Assembly: GCA_900618425.1 (NCBI GenBank)
Contig: UZAN01049964.1
Coordinates: 1 to 21,199, forward strand
Length of the DNA: 21,199 nucleotides
Direction: 5' to 3'
From: Echinostoma caproni
Lineage: Eukaryota > Platyhelminthes > Trematoda > Plagiorchiida > Echinostomatidae
A program made the position numbers and the translations under genes. Shown here one piece after another: positions 1 through 11,000 of the stretch. The notes beneath the pieces are model-generated. The model was not told where the DNA came from. It searched no databases and saw only the letters and a list, made by a program, of their open reading frames with translations. How positions within the stretch are numbered: the stretch's first letter is position 1; each line of letters opens with the position of its first letter.

Positions 1-227
1 GGTAAATTGCAAAATTCATAGCAGTCCGATATAAACGTTCAGTGCGTCTATTGTGAGAGCTTTGGCGAAGAGAATATTTCACACTGGTGTCGTCTACAGT
101 TATGGACCTGTTGTTTCTACTGTTTATTGCACTATTTATGTGAACAACTGAAATTCACCAGAAACAACCTGGCTTTACTGTTTGTTTCGCTGTATTATGA
201 TTGTGGATTTTGCAATGTTTAATTATT

Positions 228-256
228 CAATTACTGTTTTTCTCTTCAGCAGTACA
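228..256 (+). other. 3' splice acceptor and short 5' UTR of the LicD gene
   Basis: A pyrimidine-rich run (TTACTGTTTTTCTCTTCAG) ends with AG at 248-249. Only seven bases then precede the ATG at 257. Such an acceptor just ahead of the initiator fits either a cis-intron that separates an upstream 5' UTR exon or a spliced-leader trans-splicing acceptor, both known in flatworms. I cannot tell which from this window. Positions 1-227 hold no other gene I can support and are probably intron or upstream flank. Confidence 0.55.
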
Positions 257-1375
257 ATGAAATCTCACAATGTCCTGATCATTCCTAAATTTCGATTACT
301 TATCCGAACAACTATTGGAATTTTCCTTGTTCTGCTCATATTCACTGCTTGGAAGACAATCTCAGTTGCACCTATAATTATACCAGTGCAACCGTTCCTT
401 GTCAAAGCTCAATTTAATGAAAATGATTGGGACTGCCTACCGAATTTGGATGAACTCTCCTGGCCAGAACTTAAGGCAGCGCCGTTTCCAGCTGGTCGGC
501 GATTTGCCAATGGGACCATCAAACCCTTACCACCGGCACTGAACCCTGTGATGAGTAAAGCTCAGTTCACTCTTTCAAAGCATTTATTAGCAAAATTTTC
601 TGAGCTGATGTTTCAAAATGATTTGGGAGATCGTTTTTTTTTGAACGGAGGAACTTTGGTGGGATCATTTCAGCATCACGATATTATTCCTTGGGATGAT
701 GATGTTGATGTTTTGGTTGATGTAACAGTACGTCCGACAGTCCAACGAATACTTCAGGTGTTATCACCGAATTATCAAGTGACAGTGCAAGGAGTACGCG
801 ATAAGTTTTACACAAAACTGCTGAACGAAAGTGATGACGATATGGATATCGAGCTTAGCCGTAAATCTTCACAGTATGTTTGGGGTTGGCCATATTTGGA
901 TATAGGCTACTTTGAGCACAATGAAACTCATCTGTGGGATATCTCATCCCAAAAGGCACCCAATCAACTCATTGACAGTACCATAGTATTTCCCCTTGTT
1001 TTCAGACCACTGGGTAAAAACTGGTATCCCGCACCCTTTAACACTTTGGCTTACTTACGACATGTTTATGGAAATTCCGGTGGCTGTGCAGTGTTCGGCT
1101 ACTCTCATATCATTGAAGGCAGTGGTCCATCTGGCCGAGCTCCGTGTTGGTCCTTGGGAAAGAAATATGCCTTTGTGCAACACTTGTTGGCCGATTCCAG
1201 GTACTTTATCATAGACGATTCCACATGGAAGCAAACCATGGTTGTTGTTGAAGAGTCTCTCGTCTATCGGACACACAGAGGGCCACTCGTCATTCACTCT
1301 TTACGTCTACCCACTATTTTAGAGACAACAGAAGTAAACACTTACGGTTTTGCCGATCCACCTGTGTTCCATTAA
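257..1375 (+). CDS. LicD / fukutin-related family type II membrane protein
   Basis: The predicted protein has 372 residues. A short cytoplasmic N-terminus is followed by one hydrophobic segment at about residues 14-32 with no obvious cleavage site, so it looks like a Golgi/ER type II signal-anchor protein with a lumenal domain. The LicD signature lies at residues 130-152: NGGTLVGS, then HHDIIPWDDDVDV, whose acidic cluster binds metal in the family. A second family-like motif, WPYLDIGYF, is at 211-219, and FNTLAYLRHVYGN is at 261-273. Possible N-glycosylation sites are NGT (85), NES (190) and NET (222). LicD/FKRP/fukutin proteins are nucleotidyltransferase-fold enzymes that transfer phosphocholine or phospho-sugars to glycans; the substrate here is unknown. 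The start at 257 was chosen because a splice acceptor ends at 249, the ATG has A at -3, and the signal anchor follows at once. In-frame ATGs at 197 and 215 are alternatives, since the frame stays open back to a TGA at 149-151. The stop is TAA at 1373-1375. Confidence 0.88.
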   Translation: MKSHNVLIIPKFRLLIRTTIGIFLVLLIFTAWKTISVAPIIIPVQPFLVKAQFNENDWDCLPNLDELSWPELKAAPFPAGRRFANGTIKPLPPALNPVMSKAQFTLSKHLLAKFSELMFQNDLGDRFFLNGGTLVGSFQHHDIIPWDDDVDVLVDVTVRPTVQRILQVLSPNYQVTVQGVRDKFYTKLLNESDDDMDIELSRKSSQYVWGWPYLDIGYFEHNETHLWDISSQKAPNQLIDSTIVFPLVFRPLGKNWYPAPFNTLAYLRHVYGNSGGCAVFGYSHIIEGSGPSGRAPCWSLGKKYAFVQHLLADSRYFIIDDSTWKQTMVVVEESLVYRTHRGPLVIHSLRLPTILETTEVNTYGFADPPVFH

Positions 1376-2880
1376 TTCTGAATGAATTGTCAAATTTTTT
1401 CATGAATTCAAAATTGTGTTTCATACAAGGTGACTATATTCAAGCTTTGTTTCAGTCTAATGTATTAAGATAATTTATCGTGAATTGAAGATATCCTACC
1501 CTAACTACTTTTCTGATCGCTTTTATGCTCACAAAACTGATTTTTTACCATATCAAACATTATGTTGCAAAACATTGTAATGTTCTTATTTATGTTTTGA
1601 TAAATGTACCGGGATTTAGTAACACGATTGGATTATACATCAAAATCGTGCATTGAAGAAGAAAGAAGAACAACCAAGCCAGATTGCCGAAATCTACAAT
1701 CGTGCCGAGAGATCACAATGTGTATCGCTATCAAAAGTAGAAATGAATTTCAGGAATAATAAAATGACTGAATACTGAGAGCCGGTTTCTTGTTGAGATA
1801 TTTGAAACGATATCGAAATTAGATATGCGTCCAACCGTCTGAATCCATTGTAATGCGGTTCACGACTGATGAATCACTGGACCTTAGCCACAAACTGAGG
1901 GATTCGAGTGCGAGGACAAACTTCTAAACAATTTACGAAAGACAACTTGTCTGGACCAATTGAAGATGAAACTTAATGATAAAACCGGTACCCAGTCTGG
2001 GAGAATATCAAAAGAGCTTGTTCCAACGCAGCAACAAAACGTTCCATACAGAAAACTTCCACATGCTGTCCTACCTCGACAAAGATTCACCATTTTTGCT
2101 AAAATTCGTCGTTTATATTTGTCAGGCAATGAGTGCAAGCTTAAGAATGCGGATAGCAGTCTGATTTCGTCGTGATTATCAATAAGCAATAACTAGATTA
2201 GAAATCCGGGCATGTTACTGGATTGTAAGCTATCTTACTGTTGCATGTTATGCCAGACGGGATAAAATAACATGGATCTTCATTCAAACTTTAGCAAAAC
2301 GCATGGTTTTGGCTGTGCACCTCGGGAAAAGATTGCTTTTAACTTCTGTCATCACAGTTAATGCAACGTTGATCCGTAAGATTGATCTATATGGTCATTG
2401 AATTACGATCAAATATACCTGAGTTTTGTCATTTTTCGACCTAAGTGAGAATCCTTTTGTCCCTTGAGACATAAGTTTGAAACTCACGGATCCAAATCAA
2501 AAATTGCGGTACTTTTTATGTGCCAACCGCTTACTTAAAAATGATGTGCCGAAAATAATAGTGTTGATCTAGGCATAAAGGAAATTCAGGGATGATAAAT
2601 AGTTAAAATTCCAAATGTGTTTGGGATTTCATCAATAAATTAGGGCCTTGTGTTCATGGTTTTATTGAAATACTGTTTTGTTTATCCACAATACAATAGC
2701 AAAACGCAAGATTCCGCGGCAGCTTCCTTCCTCAAAAGTCTCTGTAAGGCCAAATAAATCGGTTGTAAAAATCCAAAGCCCACGGATAAAAATTGTTTCG
2801 CTTGGGATTGGTATATTAAGGAAATGTGTGTGCGCATGCGTGTCCGTGTTTGGGTGTCAGACTAAATCGAAAAAGACCCT
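1376..2880. other. Non-coding flank; 3' UTR then intergenic
   Basis: The first 380 bases are the probable LicD 3' UTR. Beyond that there are only short open frames without recognisable domains; several need a TTG start, and they overlap on both strands. An AAG/AAGA-rich purine patch sits near 1657-1670. I see no RNA gene and no recognisable retroelement protein here. Confidence 0.5.
1758..1763 (+). terminator. Candidate poly(A) signal of the LicD gene
   Basis: This is the first canonical AATAAA downstream of the LicD stop codon, about 380 bases away, and would give a 3' UTR of ordinary length. I saw no AATAAA or ATTAAA between the stop and this site. The region is AT-rich, so a chance match is possible. 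Confidence 0.35.
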
Positions 2881-3170
2881 ACTCATGCGACCAGTCTTTT
2901 TATGACACAATTTCGTGGAATGAATAGCAGACGGGGATAGCCCCATTGTCACGAGGACCTGCTGTTCAGTGATGGAGACCGGTAACCTAATCCCTGGACT
3001 TGGAATGGCGAACCACATGAGGCCACGGCAGGTTAGGTGTGGTAATGAACTAGAAGACAACAAAGCTGCCTACCACCAAAGTTTGGTGGCGGTAGGAGGG
3101 GGGGATCGATCCTTGGACCATAGGGTCCAAAGCACGCATGTGATGACGACTAAACCACTGCGCCACCGCC
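2880..3170 (-). repeat. tRNA-derived SINE with intact tRNA-like head
   Basis: Read on the minus strand, 3170 to 3088 is an 83-base tRNA-like head. Its first seven bases, GGCGGTG, pair with the last seven, TACCGCC (six Watson-Crick pairs plus one G-T). A pol III A box follows (TGGCGCAGTGG), and a B-box-like GGATCGATCC lies at head positions 59-68, one base shorter than the consensus GGTTCGANTCC. A perfect 7-bp hairpin lies inside (arms 3113-3119 and 3124-3130). The length and extra arm recall Leu/Ser-type tRNAs, but I could not assign a clean anticodon or T arm, so a working tRNA is unlikely. The body runs on toward lower coordinates, starting with another hairpin (3073-3080 with 3082-3089). 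Its 3' end is uncertain; 2880 is an estimate. The likely role is a non-autonomous element mobilised by a LINE. Confidence 0.62.
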
Positions 3171-5804
3171 AACCAGTGTGCTTATTTCCACAGGGACGGG
3201 CGAATGAGTGCACTCAGACGGAAAGTGCAGGGTCTGGCTTACTGATATTCAGCCGAAGACAAAAACTGATGTGCATGGGAATACAGTTTTAGCTGCACAG
3301 CGTGGATTGTTCCACTGACTGCACTTGACAGTCTACATTAGATAATTTGTGAATTTGTATCTCCCTGGAATAGGGAATGAAGGTTTACTGGCTTCCATTT
3401 ATTTCGGTTTTGTCTATTTTTTGCACTGTCTCAAAAACAAACCTTTCAGGATATTCCGATCAATAAGGGAAGTTACATAACAAATAAATTATAACAGCCG
3501 GAGGAAGATCATCAATATCTACAACTGAGAATACTATTGAGGACCGCAGAAGCTAATATATTTGGTCGTTAGAAAATGGAACCGGAATAGGATGATTGCG
3601 CAGGAAGGAGAGAATCAGACTATTGATTGAGGGCTGCATGTGAGCAGTGTGCGAATAAAGCTGTCTGGGATAAGAAGGCTTGGCGAAAATGAGTGGAAAT
3701 ACGTGGTGTTTTGTACTTTCGCAATGCAATTTTGTATTTGAAAACGGTAATTATGCAACAGTAGTTGAACGTTGTTTAAGCTATTCATCATTATGGTAGG
3801 ATTGCTCGCATTGCAAAAAATCATAAGTTTGTATTCATTGAACTAGGTTTTGCTGCTAATAGTTTACTGGAAGTCAAGTTCCGATTGACAGGTGTGTGTA
3901 GAATCAATAAGTACAGGTGTCAAAAAAGTCTTGTGGCGGATTTAGTCTCAACCCGGTTTCAATCTTTCACAGTTTGAACTTTCTCCTGTTTCATAAAGAA
4001 CACAAAACTAATCACGGTAATCTTTCTCTATCACATGAACCATACTTTATTTACACTGTACATGATTTGCTTCCCTGAGTGAAACGTGTGAAGGGCAAGT
4101 AGGTTGGCTTGAAACGTTCCACATACAATAGAAATTGTCCTTTCACTACTTTATAAATTGTTTCTTTCCACCGTATTATCGCTCGGCGGAAAACAATAAT
4201 CAAACAAGTTTTTGTAGACTGTTTAAAGGAATTTCCGTTTTAATTTGTGATCTAAGTATAGAATTTTTGTGTCACCATAAAAATGTTTTACGGTCATTTG
4301 ACATATCTTGCGCTTATTTGGAGAATACAAAAACCTAATTGTTTTGCACATTAGGCTAGTTCTGACTGTTTTCCTTCTTCATAAACCTCAAATCCATTCG
4401 CTATGGTTCGAACATTGCAATTGTTTAATGGAATTGATAAAGACATATTCATTATGAAACACTTGATCCGGGGTGGAAAATTGTTGAAGATACTGCACTT
4501 CAAATTAGCGACTATTGCCGGGAGTTCAAGGCCCTATGGGAATGTATTAAACTCGTTATTCACAGGGGCACGGTTATCGTAATGATAACTGTCCTCACGA
4601 TTAAATGAGGAAAGAAAAGTTCTAAGCATATTTCACAAGAAAAATATGTTCATTATTCATAATTAATGTACTAAAGTCTTTATATTCAGTGCCATATTGA
4701 TCACAATGAAAACGCACTGGCGCTAGATATCGATCTACTTAAATGTTACAAAATCAATGTAGCTCCCACTACTTGCAGTTATAACAAACGGTAAATTTTG
4801 CAGCCTATCTACGGCTGATAGTTGATAGCTTGTTACGACCATTGATGAAAGAATAAGAAGAGAACCATTGTAACACTTCACCATTTCCAATATTTAAAAT
4901 CAACATGAAAAAATTCAATGACTTTTATTGAACCAAAGATCGCCCAGCTCTTTGGTTGTTCTTTAACGTAAGCTTGCATTATTGGTTTTAAAACTGTTGT
5001 ATGTGATGCATGAACTGCGAGTTTAATCTCATGTTTGACGAACAGACACTCAAAGATCCCGATTTCCGTTTGTTTGAAAACTCGTGAGTATGAAATGTGC
5101 CTACGAATTCGTTGACTCGATTTAACTTCAATTATTAAGAGGGGATTTGAAAGAGGAAATGAAAAATAGTTTGAATAGAATAAAATCCTATGCGCGCAAA
5201 ACAACTGTTTTTTCGAAAAATTCATCAACCGGTCATTTAAATATACATAGGTAGAGCATTCAATATTGTTTGATCTTGTGCGCGGTGGATCTTATTACCC
5301 TGTGTACAAAGTGATGCTACGTGTGTCAACATTTTGATTGAGCTGCCCTTTGGTTACAACATTCTTCCATTTACCATGCTCACATCGGTCGGTCGACTTA
5401 CGTACACTTGGTGATTACTTTCTAGTGGGTGTTGCCATATCGCGCTTCTCGCTGCCCTCGTTTCTCCGTATGCTAACCATCAAGGGTGGTGTTTCTTTAT
5501 TCTCTTTTTTACACTTGTCATCTAAATCCGTACGCTTTATCCTGAATTTATCGAAAGAGAGCTTGCTTCGTTTATCGGAATTTATTTTCTCTGATACAAC
5601 TTCGGGGAAAGAATTTAATCCATTCATTACCAAAGTGTACGAACCCTTCTAAATTTTGTGGTCATGTGATATGCTCTATTCTTAGTCAGACATATTTTGA
5701 GCATTCGAATAAACAAAATGGCGAATGACGCATTTTCCGAAATTTAACATAATAATTTAGCAATAATAGGGTAACTAGATGGAATAAATATGTGAAGGTT
5801 AATT
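3171..5804. other. Gene-free AT-rich stretch
   Basis: I see no supportable gene here. The longest frame, a 116-codon ATG frame on the minus strand at 5228-4878, has no recognisable domain, no clear splice sites and a composition like its surroundings. A 104-codon frame on the plus strand at 5338-5652 is also unrecognised. A 6-bp hairpin (GTTATC/GATAAC) lies near 4574-4590. There are no RNA genes or long repeats that I can recognise. Confidence 0.4.
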
Positions 5805-5831
5805 TATNTATATATATATATATATATATAT
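5805..5831. repeat. (TA)n microsatellite with one ambiguous base
   Basis: A run of TA dinucleotides about 27 bases long contains the only N in the window, at 5808. The ambiguity suggests that repeat length or base identity was unresolved in the assembly. The flanks (TTTGTGCGTGTGTATATC) carry a short GT-rich tail. Confidence 0.9.
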
Positions 5832-5984
5832 TTGTGCGTGTGTATATCACCGACTTATAGATAGGTTATTGCCAACGCAACAACTAGAATAACAGAAAAC
5901 AATGTGGTTGGGATGCAAAACAGAATAAAATGGTGGTCAAGCAGTTACGGTAGATAACAAGAATAACAATTTTTTATTGTTTAA

Positions 5985-7660
5985 CCATAAGTGTTTGATA
6001 TTTCTTGTTAGTTTGTCGGTTGCTATGGTGCATGAGATTTCAACAGGCAAACCCATACACCATCCGCACCAGTGACTTCTATTCTGAGCGATGTCTCTTA
6101 GTGTCTCTAACCAACGACAATCCTCATCCCTCCAACCCCAACCTCGAAGACCGACTGCACTAACCGAGGTCAAAGCTGAAGCCATCTTCTTCATAACTCT
6201 GCGTCATGTCCTGATCCGACCGCAGCCACGCTTCTTCCAGCTATGCTCAGCACGTGCACCAAGATCAAGGAAAGGTAGACGATGGGCAGGCATACAAAAA
6301 CCGTGGCCAAGACATTGGGGGCGGTGTAGAGTAATTGCTCTTCACCCGAAGTTACCACCAGACACGAGTAATGCTTCGCAGACATCGGTAGTCGAATACG
6401 AAAATTCGATTAGCATCTTCCACTGGGGGAGACCATGTCTCAACCGTAAAGTAGAACCCTACGAACCACTGTGACGTAAACCCCTCCCTTAAGGGACATG
6501 TCATGGTGATGCCACAGATGTGGCAAGTTGACAATAGCTGCTCTGGTTTTCACTAGTCGTGATATGCTCTTTCCCTACTTCCCCCTCGCCAGCTGTGATC
6601 AACCTCCCGAGGTAATTCAAGCTCATGACCACTTTATGCTGATCATCACAGCGGGTGATTGCAGACACCGGCTCCTGGTAGTCCTTGCACTTTGCACTTT
6701 GATGGTGCAAATCTTATAGCATACCTGGATATCTGAGGATCTAACTCGAGGAGGATGGACGCCAAGTGGATTAGTCGCAGTTGAATCGTCCGAAGTTCGT
6801 ACTGGTGACAAATGAGCCGTAGTCGACAGCCGTCCCCGTTTTCCGAGCAACAGCAACCTAGTTCGAGGGGACCTCCAGATGTGCCTCATTCAAAGTCAGC
6901 CGACCTACTATAGCATTCATACCTAATGCTCACATTACAATATCAACCAAATTCGCTTTACGCAAGAGGTCGTGTAGTTTTTGCTAGAATATATCTTGGA
7001 CAACATCTGGTTGGCAGTCTGTTGAAGCGTTCACCGACATGACAAACAAGTTTTGTCTATCGGGGCAACAGCTGCTTACTTTGCATTAACCTCTTAGTCT
7101 CATTGCGCCCAACCCACTGTCGACTGGGGCCCAACCTAAGAGCGCGGTCTTATCTCTTACCGTGAGAACTACGCCAATGCCATCAAGACAGGAAGTCGCA
7201 GCCTCAGAGTATCTAGAGACGCGTAGTTGAAACTTTGTAGAGTTGTTTGATAAAGACGTCAATCGGATAACTGAGCTGGATTATTCAATGCGAGTTTCTT
7301 GAATGTGACGCGCATCAAGGGCTAGGGCTGAACACGTATGTTTTCTTATAAGCATCAAAGTACGCACAATAAATTTGGTTAGTTTGAAAGGGCATAAAGA
7401 GCAAAGAATAGCTTTAGCTAGTAGAGGATTCCGTGGGATTTGGACGGCAATCAAGGTAGGACAAGAGAACATGGGCAGGACCTCCATCCGAGCCACTACT
7501 CTTAATTCGATCGTCTGAATAATCCTATAGAGGTGAATGTATCGGAAGGAGTTAGAGGTGGAAGGAGGCGAGGTTAGGGAAAAATGGGTGTGTATGGCAT
7601 AGGATAGTTTTTGCATTGTAAAGAAGCAAAAACGTCGAGATTGGTAAGAGTAGAAGAGTT
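5985..7660 (-). mobile_element. Decayed RTE-type non-LTR retrotransposon, internally deleted
   Basis: The element reads from high to low coordinates. A frame starting at an ATG at 7616-7614 leads to FIVRTLM (about 7370-7350) and to QETRIE just before a TAA at 7281-7283, matching the start of an AP-like endonuclease (EN) with its catalytic glutamate. The same frame continues past stops: DGIGVV, then LLGWAPVDSGLGAMRL, then STDC (YAPTD region), DLLRKANLVDIV, GMNAIVGRL (usual GDMNA, so the Asp is lost) and FVTSTNF...STWRP near 6750. It then jumps to RFAPSKCK at about 6700, QEPVSAI, NYLGRLITAG, FDYRCLRSITRVWW (6360-6400) and LRGWGWRDEDCRWLETLRD (about 6090-6140), which are C-terminal parts of an RTE RT. 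All RT core motifs, including YADD, are missing. Several stops and frameshifts make it a dead copy. The outer boundaries are approximate. Confidence 0.85.
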
Positions 7661-7679
7661 CATAGTTTTATACGGTGTG

Positions 7680-8090
7680 AGCTGTTGTACTACTCGGCCG
7701 CCCGGTCTAGAGTAGGCCTCGTTCGAGGATACACCCTAGCCTTTGCGCAACCAGTTGCGAACTGCAAGACAGCGGCGATGTTCCATATGGGCCGGTGGCC
7801 AATTTTTGGTTCATTTGTCTCTTCTGGGAAGCTTTGTCGAACAATCGATCTCAAAATGGGGCAATGATCATATTTAGTGGCGGGCCACACTCGCCACATA
7901 GCGCTGAGCACATTTGTGTGATGTTTTTCGCAGAGAGCTCTTGCTATGAGGTAAACTCACCACAACCTCGTGCGCTGCCGCGACTACGTATTCGGGTGGC
8001 TAAGCTCACCTTATTCGAGGTTAGACGCGAGATGAGGGTCGTTCCCCTATGCGCGACCTGAGGCTGCGCTCGGTAGCATACAGCTGTGCT
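7680..8090. repeat. GC-richer block beside the RTE copy, possible repeat or 5' leader
   Basis: This block is visibly richer in G and C than its neighbours and is open in several frames on both strands. Examples are a minus frame at 7911-7690 containing KARVYPRTRPTLDR and a plus frame at 7795-8061. Dense CpG and overlapping open frames suggest a younger or differently composed insertion. It lies directly upstream of the RTE copy in that element's direction, so it could be its 5' leader. It could equally be a separate repeat. I do not recognise a protein family in it. Confidence 0.3.
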
Positions 8091-11000
8091 CTCCTGACGT
8101 CACCTACAAAACTCAGCAATTTACGTGATATGCAGTTTAACAAGTACATTAGATAGACATTAACTGTGCTGAAGATGTATGTGCATAACCCATTGAATCC
8201 TACAAGACGATTTCGCACAAACAAACATTGTTTGCCACTAAATATTCCTTAGCGTAAAGTAAGCAATTCGTCTAATACATACTAGAACAACTCTTGATAT
8301 AGAGGAATAATTACATTTAGTTTTCAAAATCCTTCCTTGTGTTCTAAATTTCTTACTTAAGAGCCAAATCAAAACTTTTGTAGAAGACTAATTTATGTCT
8401 GAAGTGTTTGTATGTTTCTTTAACTTGCAGTAATGAGCGATTTGCCGTGTCATTTTTCTCAAGAAAATAGGTCTGAGCAACTTAGAATATAATATGTTAT
8501 GAAATCTTACGTTAGGCTGACTTTACGTTCAGTCCTCCTTCCACAAACCTGCCCAAATCTATTACTTTTCTATCACACCATCTCGCTGAGGGCTTTTTTC
8601 ATAATGCAAACTCACGTTTTCCGTGATAATTAACAAGGTTGTTGACATTTGTAAGTAGTAACTGCGCAACTGTCTGCTCCTAATGGATCCGATCAATCCG
8701 AACTGAAAATGCGTCGCATTTAGTAAAGACAACTATGAACAACGTTCTGAAAGTTATATTCCATGATCTTTAGCTAGTCGCATTGTTTTTCAATGTGTTA
8801 GTAACAGCAATGACTTTATACTACCATGAAGATGTATTACACGTCTAGCTCCTGCTGGCCAGGTTTTCTTCCTAAACCTTTCTCGGTTTAATATATTCGG
8901 GCAGAATCAAAAATCTGCCACAGTTCCCGAGCTATAATGCTACCTCAACAACTAAGCAGGCATCTTATTGGAATAAATTAATAAAAACACCTGTCCAACA
9001 AGCTTTTTTATAGCTCCATCTGCATGACAATCACATCGCGTAAAATAAATGAAGAGACAATTTAGGGGGGGGGGATGAATTTGGACCAAACGATGTTAGG
9101 AGTGTATCGAAAATTTTGAATCTGATTGTTATACTTGTTGAGAGAGCATTTTCAAAAAGGGTGGAAGGGTTAGGATTGACATTTTCAAACATCGCCTCCA
9201 CAACTGATGGTAATTATTTAAAGTGAGGATTTTGAACTGGCACTTTAGGTTTGGTTGACATACACGTTTTCATTGGAGGATCTGTGTTTGAAAGACTTCA
9301 TCTGGCAGTTATCACCTTCTTGTACATCAAAAACTAATCAGACTTTGAAGTATTCAGACCTGAACGCTTTGCTTGAATACATGAGGCTAACAGGTCCTGT
9401 GCCTAAACAGTGGTATTGGTTTCGGACAGGGTTGAATAAGATTCTATCACACCCATCCTTATTGATCTTTCACTCAATCACTCCCGAATCCAATTCAATA
9501 CGTTATCTGAATAGCATGCGTTGGTGCGCAAGCGATTTATATGACTATGTTTTCACCCAGGATGACCTGTGTTCAAGTCCAACTAAATTGCTCCATTCTC
9601 TGTGTCTCAGTCTTTTGAGTGGCCACTCTTTCATTTTCTGAAATATATTTTTATTGTCATACACATATTCGATGAAGGAAAGCAAAAAATAGAATTAATT
9701 AGTTTTAATATCTTTCTTTATTTTTCCCTATTTATACTAGGCTCTTCATTGGTCAACCGACAAGGCATCATAATCAATCTTTTCCACAACTGATAGTTCT
9801 TCGTTAGACCTAATCGAATCACTTGCTTATCTAACTGTGCTTAGCCCATATTCCTAATATTTACAGGGAATGCATTACTAATCGCAACATTCAGGGTACC
9901 AGACCTTATAGTGACAATATATCAGAAGGAACAGTGAACTGTATGGAGCAACTGCGCAGGAATATAGAAAGCAAATGGGTAGTCGAATAACTAACTTATC
10001 CTTTAATGTGGTTGATATTTATCTGGTTATAGCCATTAGGCTATGTGATTCAAAGGTTTTGACTATCTACTTTAATAACTATCCTTTGAAATAATCAGTT
10101 GAATTTAAAGCTGCGTTTGGCACAACACTGATTGTGGATATACGGAAGAAACGAAGTAATTTTGAGATAGTACTAAAACATAATTCTAGTCGTGACTTTC
10201 ATCAATAAGCCTTTGATCACAATAAACTTATTTTGTGGAAATATATGAATCCTTTTTGTGCATGTATTTGTGCTATTTTTATTTCCTCACACTGTACGAA
10301 GAATGATACTTAGTTGCGATACTTTACGTTAAATATGTGGTCTGTCTAATCACTCTGAAAGTTGGAAATTTTAAAATATTGCTCAAAATACGGAGGTCTC
10401 TTTTATCTCTTAGCCACTCATCAAATAATGTGATCAGTAAAGCCAATGAAGTGGAAGTTAGCTATGGTTGATCTAGATCCAGTTGGTGGATATGAAGTGC
10501 AATAACCGAGCAAAGCTTAATTTACTATTAAGATTGAACTGCATTTGAGGGAGACGTGTAAACGTGAAAGCTTTGATTAACAAGCTGTCCAAATGAAAAA
10601 AGAATATGATATATTTATATTACATGCAGAATCGCACCGTCCGTTTGTGATTCGATTAAGGTTGTAAAATATTCGATAAGTAAAATATAAATAATTTTGC
10701 TCTGGGAATCATCAAAGATCTATCGACTCTTTCCGCCAAAACAAAACCATTCTTGTGAATTATTGGTCCTGCGGGACATGACCACACAAGGCAGGTTTCA
10801 AAAATTGGCGCACCACTAAGTTGTATGGATAATTATTTTTATACGATCATATTTTCAATTACAGCGGATGTGATTGATTACGTCACACTACATTAAATAT
10901 TCACGTATGAGAAAAGGCGAAGTCACGACAGAAAATCCCTTTAAAACGAAAAACAGGATTTCTAAGTTAATCAAAGCAAGTTTTAAGAAATGCAATGCAT

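Noticed and set aside
1885..1905. ATTCGAGTGC resembling part of a tRNA T arm
   Set aside because: No A box, acceptor stem or cloverleaf could be built around it on either strand.
4878..5228. 116-codon minus-strand ATG frame
   Set aside because: No domain, no splice support and background-like composition. I looked for LTR-type pol or integrase motifs and found none.
5325..5400. ELPFGYN-like motif resembling the LPFG box of LTR reverse transcriptases
   Set aside because: The residues around it do not continue as an RT (no YxDD or neighbouring boxes in any frame), so a chance match is likelier.
6091..6474. 127-codon plus-strand open frame
   Set aside because: It is the antisense of the RTE reverse-transcriptase C-terminus, which reads clearly on the minus strand.
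9255..9641. 128-codon plus-strand frame
   Set aside because: It opens with TTG, an unlikely start in this kind of genome, and shows no motif or convincing splice sites.
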